Below, piece after piece: positions 18,434 through 28,637 of a stretch of DNA of 64,000 nucleotides; position 1 is the first letter of the stretch, and each line of letters begins with the position of its first letter. The stretch is from Legionellales bacterium. Lineage in GTDB: Bacteria > Pseudomonadota > Gammaproteobacteria > Berkiellales > Berkiellaceae. Both the position numbers and the translations under genes were made by a program. The stretch spans positions 1-64,000 of the forward strand of contig PANA01000002.1 in NCBI GenBank assembly GCA_002708265.1. Direction: 5' to 3'. The notes under the pieces are model-generated. The model ran no database searches and was not told the origin of the DNA. It worked only from the letters and a program-made list of their open reading frames with translations.

Positions 18434-18718
18434 TTACTTAATTCCTGAAAGCTCAGGGCAAGTCATCACAGGGTCAAATTCGATGATTTCATAAGTTGCC
18501 AGGTTTTGGGTTGCAAAGGGATCTGTCGATAAAATGCCCTCTAATTTAGAGCGACTAATTGAGCGGCATAATATTATGCCGCCAGTAGGCGGGATCTTAC
18601 GTCCCGATGCAATAAAAAGCCCGGTATCATAATGGCTTTTCAGCTATTCTATATGCTTAGGACGAGCCTCATCCATAACGGAAAGATCTACTTTGTAGTT
18701 TAGTGAAATGATATACAT
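18434..18718 (-). pseudogene. YciI-like (YCII domain) gene with in-frame TAG
   Basis: The minus strand from ATG 18718 reads 94 codons to TAA at 18434, with one interruption: TAG at 18644-18646, codon 25. The rest matches the YCII family well: MYIISLNYKVDLS, then ARPKHIE-stop-LKSHYDTG, FIASGRKIPPTGGIIL and STDPFATQNLATYEIIEF. One base change (TGG to TAG, Trp to stop) would explain it. YCII proteins are small ferredoxin-like dimers, some with dehydrogenase or peroxidase activity. It lies 33 bases from proS and next to another pseudogene. Confidence 0.85.
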
Positions 18719-18751
18719 TCTAAGAGCGATCCTTCTTCTTTCCGTTAGTCG

Positions 18752-20461
18752 CTAAGAAAGTCTTGAACCCAGTTCAGCTTCTATTTGGTCGTAAGAGAAC
18801 ATTTGAGCTTCTTCATCGGAACGATGCTTGTATTCGACTTGATTGTCTGCAAGTCCTCTAGCACTTATAACGATTCTATGAGGAATCCCAATTAAGTCCA
18901 TTTCAGCAAACATGACACCAGGGCGCTCTTTTCTGTCATCTAATAAAACGCTAATGCCTTTATCTGAAAGAGATTGATAAAGTGCCTCAGCTTTGCTTCC
19001 CACTGCTTCATCTTTCTTTGGATTAAGAACAACGATCGCAACTTGAAAAGGCGCCATTACCTCTGGCAAACAGATGCCTTTTTCATCATGGTGTTGCTCA
19101 ATAGCGGCTGCTACGATTCGGGTTACACCAATACCATAGCATCCCATGAACATTGGCTGGGTTTTACCGGCGTCGTTCAGGACTGTAGCATTCATGCTAT
19201 CTGAGTATTTAGTGCCAAGCTGGAAGATATGCCCAACTTCAACTCCTCTAGTGAAACTTAGGGTACCTTGACTAGAAGGGCATCGATCCCCTTCAACAAC
19301 AAATCGCAAATCTGCGGCCTCAGGGAGTTTGCAGTCTCGGTTCCAATTCACGCCTTTAAAATGAAAGTCAGTTTCGTTAGCCCCACATGAGAAATCTGAC
19401 ATCTGAAGAACGGTATGATCTGCGATAATAGGAATATCGAGCCCTAAAGGGCCACAAAAGCCAGGCTCACACTGAGTAACTTTCTTCAATATCTCTTCAG
19501 AGACCATGGTGAGCGGAGATTTTACAGCAGGAAGTTTTTCGGCTTTTAATGGGTTGATTTCATGATCTCCCCTTACCAATAAAGCCACTGCATCTGTATC
19601 CTTTCCCTCAACAATAATGGTTTTGACTATTTGCTTGATATCTAATCCCATATACTCTGCCTGTGCGGGAACAGAGCGTATATCTGGTGTGGAAACCTTT
19701 TGTTTTTCTTGTTTAGGCGCGTCACAGACATGGCTATTGTCTAGGTACGAAGTTGCTCGCTCAATATTCGCTGCATATTCTCCGTTGCTACTGATCACTA
19801 AAGTGTCCTCACCACTGTTTGCGAGAACATGGAACTCTTCTGAATTATCACCGCCAATTTCACCGGAGTCAGCAAGGACCACTCTAAAATCAAGCCCTAG
19901 GCGAGTAAAGATAGCGTTGTATGCCCCTTTAATGTCTTGATATGTGTTATCTAAGCACTCAGCGGAGGCATGGAATGAGTAGGCATCTTTCATGAGGAAT
20001 TCACGAGATCGCATTACACCAAAGCGGGGTCGGATTTCATCTCGGAACTTTGTTTGTACTTGATAGAAAGTTTGTGGCAACTGTTTATAGCTGTTCAGTT
20101 CTTTTCTCATGATGTCAGTGATGACTTCTTCATGAGTTGGACCATAACAAAACTCACGGTTATTTCTATCGTGAATACGCAACATCATCGGACCATACAA
20201 ATCCCACCGCCCACTTTCTTGCCATAGCTCAGCAGGTTGAATGGTTGGCATGCAGACTTGTTGTGCACCGACTTTGTCCATTTCGAAGCGAACAACATCA
20301 CTTACCTTATTAAGAACGCGCATACCCAAGGGCATCCAGGTGTAAAGCCCAGAGCTGAGTTTGCGAATGAAACCCGCTCGAATCATTAACTTATGACTAA
20401 TAAGCTCAGCATCAGAAGGGGCTTCTTTTTGAGTGGCAAGTAAAAACTGGGATGTGCGCAT
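18752..20461 (-). CDS. proS: Prolyl-tRNA synthetase
   Basis: A 569-residue class II aminoacyl-tRNA synthetase of bacterial type. The order is an N-terminal catalytic region (MRTSQFLLATQKEAPSDAE, then LPQTFYQVQTKFRDEIRPR), an inserted editing domain at about 225-390 with VRGDHEINPLKAEKL that clears Ala-tRNA-Pro, motif 3 MGCYGIGVTR, and the anticodon-binding domain. The start at 20461 matches E. coli; an upstream ATG would add 16 residues not found in the family. It follows bamD by 16 bases. Confidence 0.97.
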   Translation of the reverse strand: MRTSQFLLATQKEAPSDAELISHKLMIRAGFIRKLSSGLYTWMPLGMRVLNKVSDVVRFEMDKVGAQQVCMPTIQPAELWQESGRWDLYGPMMLRIHDRNNREFCYGPTHEEVITDIMRKELNSYKQLPQTFYQVQTKFRDEIRPRFGVMRSREFLMKDAYSFHASAECLDNTYQDIKGAYNAIFTRLGLDFRVVLADSGEIGGDNSEEFHVLANSGEDTLVISSNGEYAANIERATSYLDNSHVCDAPKQEKQKVSTPDIRSVPAQAEYMGLDIKQIVKTIIVEGKDTDAVALLVRGDHEINPLKAEKLPAVKSPLTMVSEEILKKVTQCEPGFCGPLGLDIPIIADHTVLQMSDFSCGANETDFHFKGVNWNRDCKLPEAADLRFVVEGDRCPSSQGTLSFTRGVEVGHIFQLGTKYSDSMNATVLNDAGKTQPMFMGCYGIGVTRIVAAAIEQHHDEKGICLPEVMAPFQVAIVVLNPKKDEAVGSKAEALYQSLSDKGISVLLDDRKERPGVMFAEMDLIGIPHRIVISARGLADNQVEYKHRSDEEAQMFSYDQIEAELGSRLS

Positions 20462-20477
20462 TGTCGACTCTCTATAG

Positions 20478-21239
20478 TTAATCTTTTTGTGCCCAATCCG
20501 ACCGGGCATAGTTAGACTGTAAAATGAATGTGGTATCTTCGGCTAGTGATTCAAGACCTAACTTAGTATATGAGCCAGCTAATAGATATAGAGCTTCTGG
20601 TAAAGCTGGAGTTTGGTCAAATGATTCAATAACGGTTGCTGCTCGGTTAGCCGCAGCGATTGGGGCGCCTTTTAAGTCATAATAGCGAGCCGCAGCCAAC
20701 TGGTGATCTGCAAGCACATTACGTAGATAAACCATTCGTTGATGAGCGTCTGGGGCATATGCACTGGTTGGAAAGCGCTCTAAAAATTGAGCGAAATCGA
20801 AAAAGGATTGCTCAATAGAGGCAATTTCTTGTGATCCATGCTCAATTGGTAAATAACGTTTCATCCCAGTCAAAGAAGCTTCATAGCTGGATAGCGCCTT
20901 CATATAATAGGCATAGCTTACATCTGGGTGACGAGGATGTAGCTGTATAAAACGATCGGAAGCCGCTAAAGCACCTTCAAAGTCATCATTTTTGTAATAG
21001 GCATAAATTAAAGCGAGCTGCGATTTGTCAGCTATGTCTCCAAATGGAAACCGAGATTCGATGGCATCTAACGTTTCCAGGGCAAGGTGATAATCTGCAC
21101 GTTTTAACTGTTTAGCCGCCTGGCCATATAGAGTATCTGCAGATTTTCCATCAAATTGGCTAGGAGCATTACTTGCACAGCCAGTAAGAACGCAAACAGC
21201 AGCTAAGCAGCTTGGAGCAAGGAAACGAATTAGCGACAT
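20478..21239 (-). CDS. bamD: Outer-membrane assembly lipoprotein BamD
   Basis: A 253-residue lipoprotein (LTGC, lipidated C21) with five TPR-like repeats, part of the BAM complex that folds beta-barrel proteins in the outer membrane. Hallmarks are YGQAAKQLKRADYHLALETL, ESRFPFG and LAAARYYDLKGA. Length is close to E. coli BamD (245). It is usually divergent from rluD; here an ankyrin-like gene lies between them. Confidence 0.95.
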   Translation of the reverse strand: MSLIRFLAPSCLAAVCVLTGCASNAPSQFDGKSADTLYGQAAKQLKRADYHLALETLDAIESRFPFGDIADKSQLALIYAYYKNDDFEGALAASDRFIQLHPRHPDVSYAYYMKALSSYEASLTGMKRYLPIEHGSQEIASIEQSFFDFAQFLERFPTSAYAPDAHQRMVYLRNVLADHQLAAARYYDLKGAPIAAANRAATVIESFDQTPALPEALYLLAGSYTKLGLESLAEDTTFILQSNYARSDWAQKD

Positions 21240-21383
21240 AACAGGGACCTTTAAATATAATAATTCTCTGGTTTGCAGTCTATCTTAGGCGTCATTTCAC
21301 TTCAACGAAATCTGTCGCCAGTGCCAATTTTGCATGATATGGTAGAAATTCTAATTTTGGGATGTTTTGGAGAAGACACCACT

Positions 21384-22523
21384 ATGCTAAAACCAGTAAC
21401 CCCAACTTATTGGGAACAACTTCAAGATTTTCTTGCAGGATTTTTGAACAGCTTGATTGCCCCAAACTCTCTTCTTTGTAAATATGAACAAATAGCTCCT
21501 AAAGTTGAAGTTCTTAAGGCTATTTATAGACGAGGAGAGAATCCTAGCGAGGAGGAGCATAAGCGTCGGCTCCAAAAAGAGATTCTTGAGCTTTTAGGAG
21601 AAGATAGTCCATTTAATGTGCGTGCCGTTGATGGAACGTCCCTGATGGAAAATGCGCTCAATAGCCCTAAATTACTACTATTCCTTCTTACTCAACATGA
21701 AAATCGAGGCAGTGTTCCGACAGGTCCCGTTGTATTCTCAACAAGTGAACGACTATTTAGGTCTCTTTCAGAAAGATACTGGGGGCAGCCTAATATTGAT
21801 ATGTTAGGTGTTAAAGGGAGTACCTTAGCCTATCTTGCTGCTCATGCAGTTGCTTTTGATATGACCAAAGAAGAATCACGGCAGCCGTATAGAGACAGTT
21901 TGTTGCTCTTGCTCGAAACAGGCGCAAGGATGGATGTTTCATCTCGTCGTACCGGTCAGACGCCGTTGCACCTTTTAGCGGGATCAGAGCAAGATGAAAC
22001 TGGTATTATGTTATCTCTTTTGTATAGCATGAAAGACGTCTCATCTTCAGCTCGTTGGGTACCCTTTACAACAATGAACTCTGATAGACAGACACCTTTG
22101 TCTTTAGCTGTACTAGCAGGAAGAAAAGATTTTATTGCTGCAATGTTTACGCTTCTTAAAGATGATGAGGCGGCTTTAGTTGCACTATTGTCTCCCGTAA
22201 TTAAGCATCCCCGATCTCCCCGCTTTAAGGAAGTTCGCTGCTCTGTATCTAAACTGCTATTAGCAGAAGCAACACAGTTAGAATTGTCTGAAGAGCATCA
22301 ACGCTTAGTTGCGATCATTGATCAAAAAATTGGCAAACAAAACTATACGGTACATAGTTTTTCAACAGGCGATGTTGCTGGGCTTGATGGTTATCATGGG
22401 AATGTAGCCTTTGTGCCCGGTTATAGGGCTCGTACTACTTCTGAGCGCGACCTGGGTACTTCTGTTGACCTGGCTGCTCAAGAAGAAGGGCGCCCAAGAG
22501 TCAATTCTGCATTAAGGCATTAG
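21384..22523 (+). CDS. Ankyrin-repeat-like protein, orphan
   Basis: A 379-residue soluble protein. At least three ankyrin-type units can be seen: GSTLAYLAAHAVAF, GQTPLHLLAGSEQDETG and RQTPLSLAVLAGRKDF, each followed by a hydrophobic second helix. An earlier degenerate unit is GTSLMENALNSPKLLLFLL. No enzyme domain is recognised. The C-terminus is EEGRPRVNSALRH. GGAGAAG eight bases before ATG 21384 fixes the start; in-frame ATGs further upstream are less likely. It ends two bases before the rluD TTG, so it may be co-transcribed with it. Ankyrin proteins in host-associated bacteria are often secreted effectors, but secretion here is inference. Confidence 0.75.
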   Translation: MLKPVTPTYWEQLQDFLAGFLNSLIAPNSLLCKYEQIAPKVEVLKAIYRRGENPSEEEHKRRLQKEILELLGEDSPFNVRAVDGTSLMENALNSPKLLLFLLTQHENRGSVPTGPVVFSTSERLFRSLSERYWGQPNIDMLGVKGSTLAYLAAHAVAFDMTKEESRQPYRDSLLLLLETGARMDVSSRRTGQTPLHLLAGSEQDETGIMLSLLYSMKDVSSSARWVPFTTMNSDRQTPLSLAVLAGRKDFIAAMFTLLKDDEAALVALLSPVIKHPRSPRFKEVRCSVSKLLLAEATQLELSEEHQRLVAIIDQKIGKQNYTVHSFSTGDVAGLDGYHGNVAFVPGYRARTTSERDLGTSVDLAAQEEGRPRVNSALRH

Positions 22524-22525
22524 TA

Positions 22526-23494
22526 TTGAGCACGGAGTTCACTTTTTCTGCCTCTGTGCCAGAGATGCTTTCTGGAAAGCGATTAGATCAGGCATTAGCA
22601 ATAATGTGCCCTGAACATTCGCGATCCAGAATAACTTCTTGGATTAAAGAGGGCTATGTAACGCTCAACAATTTAAGTTGCGATCAGCCTAAATCAAAAG
22701 TGGCCTCAGGCGACATTGTTCATATATCTGCTTATATCTCTGATGCTATTTCTATGGAGCCTGAAGCTATTTCACTTAATATTGTTTACGAGGATGAGGC
22801 AGTCTTTGTTATCAATAAGCAAGCGGGTATGGTTGTTCATCCAGCAGCAGGAAACCCAAGTGGAACGATGCTCAATGCATTGCTTCATCATTGTCCGGAA
22901 CTCATCAAAATTCCAAGAGCAGGGATTGTCCATCGTCTCGATAAAGGCACTACCGGACTTATGATGGTAGCAAAAACACTACAAGCCCATACGAGCCTTG
23001 TATCACAGCTGCAAGCTCGGTCAGTTAAAAGAGTATACAATGCCATTGTTTCTGGTCAGCCTAAACGACAGATGGGCACGATAGACGCTCCTATTGGCCG
23101 TGACCCTTACAATCGTATAAAAATGGCAGTGCTTCACTCACCTGAGGCGAAAGTTGCCATAACACATTATAAAGTTTTGGAACCGCTCACGAGCGCGGCT
23201 CTTGTGGAGTGTAAGCTTGAAACGGGAAGGACACATCAAATACGAGTACATATGGCATATTTAGGACATCCTTTGATCGCAGATGAAACCTACACAGGTC
23301 GGCAAAGGTATCCTGGAGGCCTGGATAAACTTCAAAGGTCGTCCATAGACGAGTTTGCACGTCCCGCGCTTCATGCAAAACAACTAACCTTTGTGCACCC
23401 CAGCACAAATGCTTCTATGACCTTCGAATCAGAATATCCTGATGATTTCTCCAAGTTGCTGACATCTTTAAAATTTAACACCCTTGAAAGTTAG
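22526..23494 (+). CDS. rluD: 23S rRNA pseudouridine synthase RluD
   Basis: A 322-residue enzyme forming pseudouridines in helix 69 of 23S rRNA. An N-terminal S4 RNA-binding domain (SGKRLDQALA, SRSRITSWI) is followed by the catalytic domain with D139 in VHRLDKGTTGLMMVAKT and TGRTHQIRVHM. The start is a TTG with AAGG eight bases upstream; the first in-frame ATG is 13 codons later and would cut the S4 domain. Normally followed by pgeF and clpB; pgeF is missing here. Confidence 0.93.
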   Translation: MSTEFTFSASVPEMLSGKRLDQALAIMCPEHSRSRITSWIKEGYVTLNNLSCDQPKSKVASGDIVHISAYISDAISMEPEAISLNIVYEDEAVFVINKQAGMVVHPAAGNPSGTMLNALLHHCPELIKIPRAGIVHRLDKGTTGLMMVAKTLQAHTSLVSQLQARSVKRVYNAIVSGQPKRQMGTIDAPIGRDPYNRIKMAVLHSPEAKVAITHYKVLEPLTSAALVECKLETGRTHQIRVHMAYLGHPLIADETYTGRQRYPGGLDKLQRSSIDEFARPALHAKQLTFVHPSTNASMTFESEYPDDFSKLLTSLKFNTLES

Positions 23495-23510
23495 GAAGTA
23501 GGCCCCATAT
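23483..23510 (+). promoter_or_regulatory. Heat-shock (sigma-32) promoter of clpB
   Basis: CTTGAAA (23483-23489), a 13-base spacer, and CCCCATAT (23503-23510) match the E. coli sigma-32 consensus CTTGAAA-N13-15-CCCCATNT. The -35 lies inside the last codons of rluD and clpB starts 34 bases downstream of the -10. Confidence 0.9.
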
Positions 23511-23543
23511 ATCCTACATAACAGACAAAAGGATGTATGCAAA

Positions 23544-26120
23544 ATGCTAAGTTTTGATAAGTTTACGCATCATTTTCAAGAACAGCTCGCCAAAGCTCAA
23601 GCCTTGGCATTAGAAAAGAGAGCACCTTCAGTTGAGGCTGTTCATTGCTTATACACCCTCTGCGAAGAACAAGGTGGCTCTATTGGCAAAATAATTGCCT
23701 TGAGTGGTGGTAAGGTTGATGCCTTCTTGAAGGTGCTGGAAAAATCAGTCGAAAATGTCCCGGAACTAGAACACACTAGTGGTCAAATAAGGTTGAGTGA
23801 ACACTTTGCAGGGCTATTAAACATAGCGCACCAGAAAGCAGTAAAAGCCAAAGATGAGTATGTTTCTAGTGAGTGGTTTTTAGAAGCTGCAGCTGAGGAT
23901 AAACAGTTCTCCCAAATGTTTAATACGGCCGGGATAGATATAAAGCGGTTGCGTCAAGCAATTGAGAAAGTAAGAGGGGGACAAACAGTGTCTGATCAAA
24001 ATGCGGAAACCGTTAGAGGCGCTTTAGAAAAATTTACAGTTAACCTTACTGAAAGAGCTCAAAAAAACCAACTTGACCCTGTTATTGGGAGAGATGATGA
24101 GATTCGCCGTATCATTCAGGTACTTCAGCGTAGAACAAAGAACAATCCAGTAATTATTGGTGAACCAGGTGTCGGTAAAACAGCAATTGTTGAGGGACTT
24201 GCCCAACGTATTATTGATGGTGACGTTCCAGAAGGACTGAAAAACAAAATCGTTTTGGCCTTAGATATGGGGGCTTTAATAGCGGGTGCTAAATTCAGAG
24301 GTGAATTTGAGGAGCGTTTAAAAGCTGTACTCAAAGAACTTTCTAAACAAGAAGGTCAAATTATCCTTTTCATTGATGAGCTACATACAATGGTAGGAGC
24401 AGGCAAGTCTGATGGTGCTATGGATGCTGGCAATATGCTAAAGCCCGCATTAGCAAGAGGTGAGTTGCATTGTGTCGGCGCTACAACTTTAGATGAGTAT
24501 CGCAAATATATCGAAAAAGATGCGGCTCTTGAAAGACGATTTCAAAAAGTCTTGGTTGATGAGCCTACAGAAGAAGGGACAATTGCTATTCTGCGCGGCC
24601 TAAAAGAAAGATATGAAGTTCATCATGGCGTTCGTATAACCGATCCTGCGATTATAGCTGCCGTTACACTTTCGCAGCGATACATTACGGACAGACAACA
24701 GCCAGATAAATCAATTGATCTAATTGATGAGGCTGCTTCTAGAGTCCGTATGACAATTGATTCAAAGCCAGAGCAAATGGACAAACTAGAACGGAAGATT
24801 ATTCAATACAAAATCGAAGCACAAGCGCTCAAAAAAGAAAGCGACGATGCTTCTAAAGAGCGCCTAAAAAACTTGGAAAGTGAGATTCAAAAGAATGAAA
24901 AGGAATACAAGGCACTTGAAAAGATATGGTCCGCCGAAAAATCTTCACTCAAAGGAGAGCAGGCAACTAAGGAAGCCCTTGAAGCTGCTAAGGCTGAGCT
25001 TGAACGATATAAACGTGAAGGCAATCTGGAAAAAATGTCTGAACTTCAGTATGGAAAAATTCCAGAACTGGAAAAACAATTACAAGCCAAACCTGAGCAG
25101 GAGAAAACAGAGAGTAAGCTTTTAAAAAACAGTGTTACTGACGAGGAAATCGCCGAGGTGGTTTCTCGCTGGACAGGGATACCTGTTTCAAGAATGCTCC
25201 AGGGTGAACGAGAAAAGCTACTACAAATGGAGTCTGTTTTACGTAAAAGAGTTGTGGGTCAAGAAGAAGGGCTCGCGGCTGTTTCCAATGCGATTAGACG
25301 TTCAAGAGCAGGGTTGTCCGATGAAGCTAGACCTATTGGGAGTTTCCTGTTTCTTGGGCCTACTGGTGTTGGAAAGACAGAGTTATGTAAAGCGCTAGCC
25401 TCTTTTATGTTTGATACAGAAAGTGCAATGGTGCGAATTGATATGTCTGAGTTCATGGAGAAGCACTCAGTTGCGCGTTTGATAGGTGCTCCTCCTGGAT
25501 ATGTTGGATATGACGAAGGGGGCTATCTAACAGAGGCTGTTCGCCGTCGACCTTATAGTGTGATCTTGTTAGATGAAATTGAAAAGGCACATCCCGATGT
25601 GTTTAACATTTTATTGCAGGTGCTCGATGATGGTCGTTTAACCGATGGTCAAGGAAGAACAGTTGATTTTAGGCACGCTGTAATTGTAATGACGTCTAAT
25701 ATTGGCTCTCAAATGATTCAGGAGTCTGCGTCTTCGCTTAGTTATGATGCTCTAAAGGAAAAGCTATTAGCTGAACTTGTTAATCACTTTAGACCAGAAT
25801 TTATTAATCGAATTGATGAAACTGTTGTGTTTAAAGGGCTAGATAAGAGCAATATTGAGAGTATTGCACAATTAGGTCTAGATGAGCTGGCTGTGCGTTT
25901 AAAACAAAAAGATATGACTCTAGTGGTTTCAGATGCTGCCTTAAAACACCTGGCCAATATTGGATTTGATCCTGTTTATGGGGCACGCCCATTAAAAAGA
26001 TGCATCCGAACATACTTGGAAAATCCATTGGCGCAGTCATTACTATCAGGTGACTTCAAACCAAAGGATACAATTCATGTTGAGGTTAAAGATAGCCAGT
26101 TTGTATTTAACCACGCTTGA
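23544..26120 (+). CDS. clpB: Disaggregase ClpB
   Basis: An 858-residue hexameric AAA+ chaperone that, with DnaK, extracts proteins from aggregates. In order: N-terminal Clp repeats (1-145), AAA-1 with Walker [14 protein letters not shown] (206-218), the middle coiled-coil domain (about 410-520), and AAA-2 with [13 protein letters not shown] and [10 protein letters not shown]. It starts 34 bases after a sigma-32 promoter, matching heat-shock regulation elsewhere. Confidence 0.98.
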   Translation: MLSFDKFTHHFQEQLAKAQALALEKRAPSVEAVHCLYTLCEEQGGSIGKIIALSGGKVDAFLKVLEKSVENVPELEHTSGQIRLSEHFAGLLNIAHQKAVKAKDEYVSSEWFLEAAAEDKQFSQMFNTAGIDIKRLRQAIEKVRGGQTVSDQNAETVRGALEKFTVNLTERAQKNQLDPVIGRDDEIRRIIQVLQRRTKNNPVIIGEPGVGKTAIVEGLAQRIIDGDVPEGLKNKIVLALDMGALIAGAKFRGEFEERLKAVLKELSKQEGQIILFIDELHTMVGAGKSDGAMDAGNMLKPALARGELHCVGATTLDEYRKYIEKDAALERRFQKVLVDEPTEEGTIAILRGLKERYEVHHGVRITDPAIIAAVTLSQRYITDRQQPDKSIDLIDEAASRVRMTIDSKPEQMDKLERKIIQYKIEAQALKKESDDASKERLKNLESEIQKNEKEYKALEKIWSAEKSSLKGEQATKEALEAAKAELERYKREGNLEKMSELQYGKIPELEKQLQAKPEQEKTESKLLKNSVTDEEIAEVVSRWTGIPVSRMLQGEREKLLQMESVLRKRVVGQEEGLAAVSNAIRRSRAGLSDEARPIGSFLFLGPTGVGKTELCKALASFMFDTESAMVRIDMSEFMEKHSVARLIGAPPGYVGYDEGGYLTEAVRRRPYSVILLDEIEKAHPDVFNILLQVLDDGRLTDGQGRTVDFRHAVIVMTSNIGSQMIQESASSLSYDALKEKLLAELVNHFRPEFINRIDETVVFKGLDKSNIESIAQLGLDELAVRLKQKDMTLVVSDAALKHLANIGFDPVYGARPLKRCIRTYLENPLAQSLLSGDFKPKDTIHVEVKDSQFVFNHA

Positions 26121-26129
26121 TAGAAAAGC

Positions 26130-26381
26130 CTACTCTTCTGAGATTCGCAGGTTGTTTTTTTCAGCAAAAGCGAGGATATGCCCGTAAATGTCTGGGTGTG
26201 CTTCGGCAAGGGCCTCATCAATAATTAGGCATGGGGCTCCATTGCGTGAGGAAGGGCGGAGCAAAGGGGAGTAAAATATTCGGTGATTTTTGAAGGTCGA
26301 TAAGGAGCCGCTCATACGCTGAGCCCAGTTGCTTGGTCTAAATTTATGACCGTCTGATGTGATACCTTCAATAATAATCAC
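26130..26381 (-). CDS. DUF3579 family protein
   Basis: An 83-residue soluble protein; start is a GTG at 26381. The motifs GITSDGHKFRPSNWAQRM, LSTFKNHRIFYSPLLRP and IDEALAEAHPDIYGHI match DUF3579, a small proteobacterial family without known function. It is convergent with clpB with a nine-base gap and divergent from the HolD-like gene. Family assignment is good; role unknown. Confidence 0.8.
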   Translation of the reverse strand: MIIIEGITSDGHKFRPSNWAQRMSGSLSTFKNHRIFYSPLLRPSSRNGAPCLIIDEALAEAHPDIYGHILAFAEKNNLRISEE

Positions 26382-26500
26382 GTTCTACTCTTTTTTGTCT
26401 ATTGCGTTAACATTATAGGTGTTTTTTAATAATAGTCCCAGAACCATTTTACTTCTAACGGTGGTTCCTGATGGGTCTTTCAGATTATTGAGGTGCTGGC

Positions 26501-27007
26501 ATGCTAGATAGGGATAACGACTTATTGTCATTGTTAACTGATACGATATGGGTCCCCAACCAGAAAAACCCAGTACCGAGTCCTGATATCCAACCAAGCC
26601 GTGAAGTAATCAAGGACAAGGCGCAACGGTTTGATAGTCTGCATCTGCTCAAAGATGTGACTTCTGCTAAAATTCTTTGGATTTTAGCGGAAAAAAGTGA
26701 CTTTGAGAGAATGGCAGAGAATCCAAAGTCCCTTCTACGCTCTTTGCTAAAAAGTGTACGATTCTCCAATAAAGATATTGTTCCTGGCTTGGTAATGAAT
26801 AGTAATGATGCCCTGACTGATACCCAAGCGACAGAAGAGCTGCGAGATCAGTGTGAGGCGCTCAACCCCGAGTTTATAATATCCCATGTCTCTCTTGAGC
26901 TGGAAAACCTCATTACTTTGCCAACGGCGGCTCAGTTAGCTTCTAATGATACCTCACGTCAGGAAGCCTATGATTTTTTAAAGAAATCTGGCTTACTTTT
27001 AGACTAA
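26501..27007 (+). CDS. Possible DNA polymerase III psi subunit (HolD-like)
   Basis: A 168-residue soluble protein with no clear strong match. Three hints point to psi: the N-terminal DLLSLLTDTIWVP resembles the LQQLGITQW segment that psi uses to contact chi; the body has the order expected of the uracil-glycosylase-like HolD fold (AKILWILAE, then LLRSLLKSVRFSNKDIV, then LRDQCEALNPEFII); and it sits directly upstream of prfC, as the holD-rimI region does in E. coli. holC (chi) is absent from its usual place before valS. Inference, moderate. It ends 37 bases before prfC. Confidence 0.45.
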   Translation: MLDRDNDLLSLLTDTIWVPNQKNPVPSPDIQPSREVIKDKAQRFDSLHLLKDVTSAKILWILAEKSDFERMAENPKSLLRSLLKSVRFSNKDIVPGLVMNSNDALTDTQATEELRDQCEALNPEFIISHVSLELENLITLPTAAQLASNDTSRQEAYDFLKKSGLLLD

Positions 27008-27015
27008 AAGCTGAT

Positions 27016-27041
27016 ATACTCCTGGGCAGAATTGGGAGTAT
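27016..27041 (+). promoter_or_regulatory. Hairpin covering the prfC Shine-Dalgarno
   Basis: ATACTCC (27016-27022) pairs perfectly with GGAGTAT (27035-27041) around a 12-base loop. The 3' arm contains the GGGAG ribosome-binding site of prfC, four bases before its ATG. Folding would reduce initiation unless ribosomes from the upstream gene open it. Confidence 0.4.
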
Positions 27042-27044
27042 CTT

Positions 27045-28637
27045 ATGTCGACATTACTATCTGAAATTGCTAAGCGACGTACCTTTGCAGTAATTTCTCA
27101 CCCTGATGCGGGTAAAACGACCCTGACTGAAAAGCTGTTGTTATTCGGTGGTGCGATTTCTATGGCCGGTAGCATCAAAGGACGTAAGTCTAGTCGACAT
27201 GCTACTTCAGACTGGATGGCATTAGAGCAGCAACGTGGAATATCAGTAACCACTTCTGTAATGCAGTTCCCATATATGGATGCCATTATTAATTTATTGG
27301 ATACTCCTGGACATGAGGACTTCTCCGAAGATACCTATCGAACCCTTACAGCTGTTGATACGGCTCTAATGGTTATAGATAGCGTAAAAGGGGTAGAGTC
27401 TCGAACGATTAAGTTAATGGAAATTTGTCGTCTTAGAGATACTCCAATTATTACCTTTATCAATAAGCTCGACCGAGATGGAAGAGACCCCATAGAGCTT
27501 CTAGATGAAATAGAGTCCGTTTTAAATATTAAGTGCGCTCCAGTAACCTGGCCAATCGGGATGGGAAAAAACTTTAAAGGAGTTTACCATTTGATTGAAG
27601 ATTCAGTGTATTTTTTTGAGCCCTCAAAAGATGCGCTGACTGATAAAATAGAGGTTATTAAAGGGCTTGATAATCCAATTCTGAAAGAACGATGTGGTCA
27701 ATGGTTAGATGAGGCAATGGAGTCTCTCGAGTTAGTAAAAGAGGCTGGCCATGGCTTCAATAGAGAAGAGTTTTTAGAAGGAAAACTTACACCAGTCTAT
27801 TTCGGATCCGCATTGAACAACTTTGGGATTAAAGAAATACTTAATGCTCTAAAAGAGTTTGCACGTGCCCCTCAACCACGTGCAACGGAATCGCGTTCTG
27901 TTAAGCCCTCTGAGGAAAAGCTCTCAGGATTTGTTTTTAAAATTCAGGCAAACATGGATCCACAGCATCGAGACAGAATTGCCTTTATGTATCTATGCTC
28001 GGGCCAATATAAAAAAGGCATGAAAATGCGACATGTTCGTTTAAAGCGTGATGTCAGTGTTTCTAATGCTTTAACCTTTATGGCAGGTGCAAGAGAGCAG
28101 GCTGATGAGGCCTGGCCTGGCGACATCATTGGTCTTCACAACCATGGAACCATCCAAATCGGTGATACTTTTACACAGGGTGAAGACTTGCAGTTTATAG
28201 GCATCCCTTATTTCGCCCCCGAACTGTTCAAAGCAGTCAGACCTAAAGACCCATTAAAGCTAAAAGCATTAGCCAAAGGGTTAGGGCAATTATCAGAAGA
28301 GGGCGCTACTCAGATCTTCAAGCCTATCGGAAATAACCAAATCATTCTTGGAGCGGTTGGGATTCTACAGTTTGATGTGGTTGCTCACCGCTTGCAGACA
28401 GAATATAACGTAGAATGTGTTTACGATAATATTCCTATCAATACTGCACGTTGGGTAACTGGTCCGGATAAAGCGATAGAGCAGTTAAAAAATAAGTGTC
28501 AAAGCCAGATTGCTCTGGACCATGGTGGGCACCTAACCTTTTTAGCAAGCTCTATGGTGAACTTGAACCTCACGATGGAGCGCCATCCTGAGGTCCAATT
28601 CATGGCGACAAGAGAGCATGCTGCATCTAGCGATTAG
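27045..28637 (+). CDS. prfC: Peptide chain release factor 3
   Basis: A 530-residue translational GTPase that recycles RF1 and RF2 from terminating ribosomes. G1 is [15 protein letters not shown] (about 18-32), G3 is [16 protein letters not shown] and G4 is INKLDR. Length equals E. coli RF3 (529). The stop overlaps the convergent valS stop by four bases. Confidence 0.97.
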   Translation: MSTLLSEIAKRRTFAVISHPDAGKTTLTEKLLLFGGAISMAGSIKGRKSSRHATSDWMALEQQRGISVTTSVMQFPYMDAIINLLDTPGHEDFSEDTYRTLTAVDTALMVIDSVKGVESRTIKLMEICRLRDTPIITFINKLDRDGRDPIELLDEIESVLNIKCAPVTWPIGMGKNFKGVYHLIEDSVYFFEPSKDALTDKIEVIKGLDNPILKERCGQWLDEAMESLELVKEAGHGFNREEFLEGKLTPVYFGSALNNFGIKEILNALKEFARAPQPRATESRSVKPSEEKLSGFVFKIQANMDPQHRDRIAFMYLCSGQYKKGMKMRHVRLKRDVSVSNALTFMAGAREQADEAWPGDIIGLHNHGTIQIGDTFTQGEDLQFIGIPYFAPELFKAVRPKDPLKLKALAKGLGQLSEEGATQIFKPIGNNQIILGAVGILQFDVVAHRLQTEYNVECVYDNIPINTARWVTGPDKAIEQLKNKCQSQIALDHGGHLTFLASSMVNLNLTMERHPEVQFMATREHAASSD

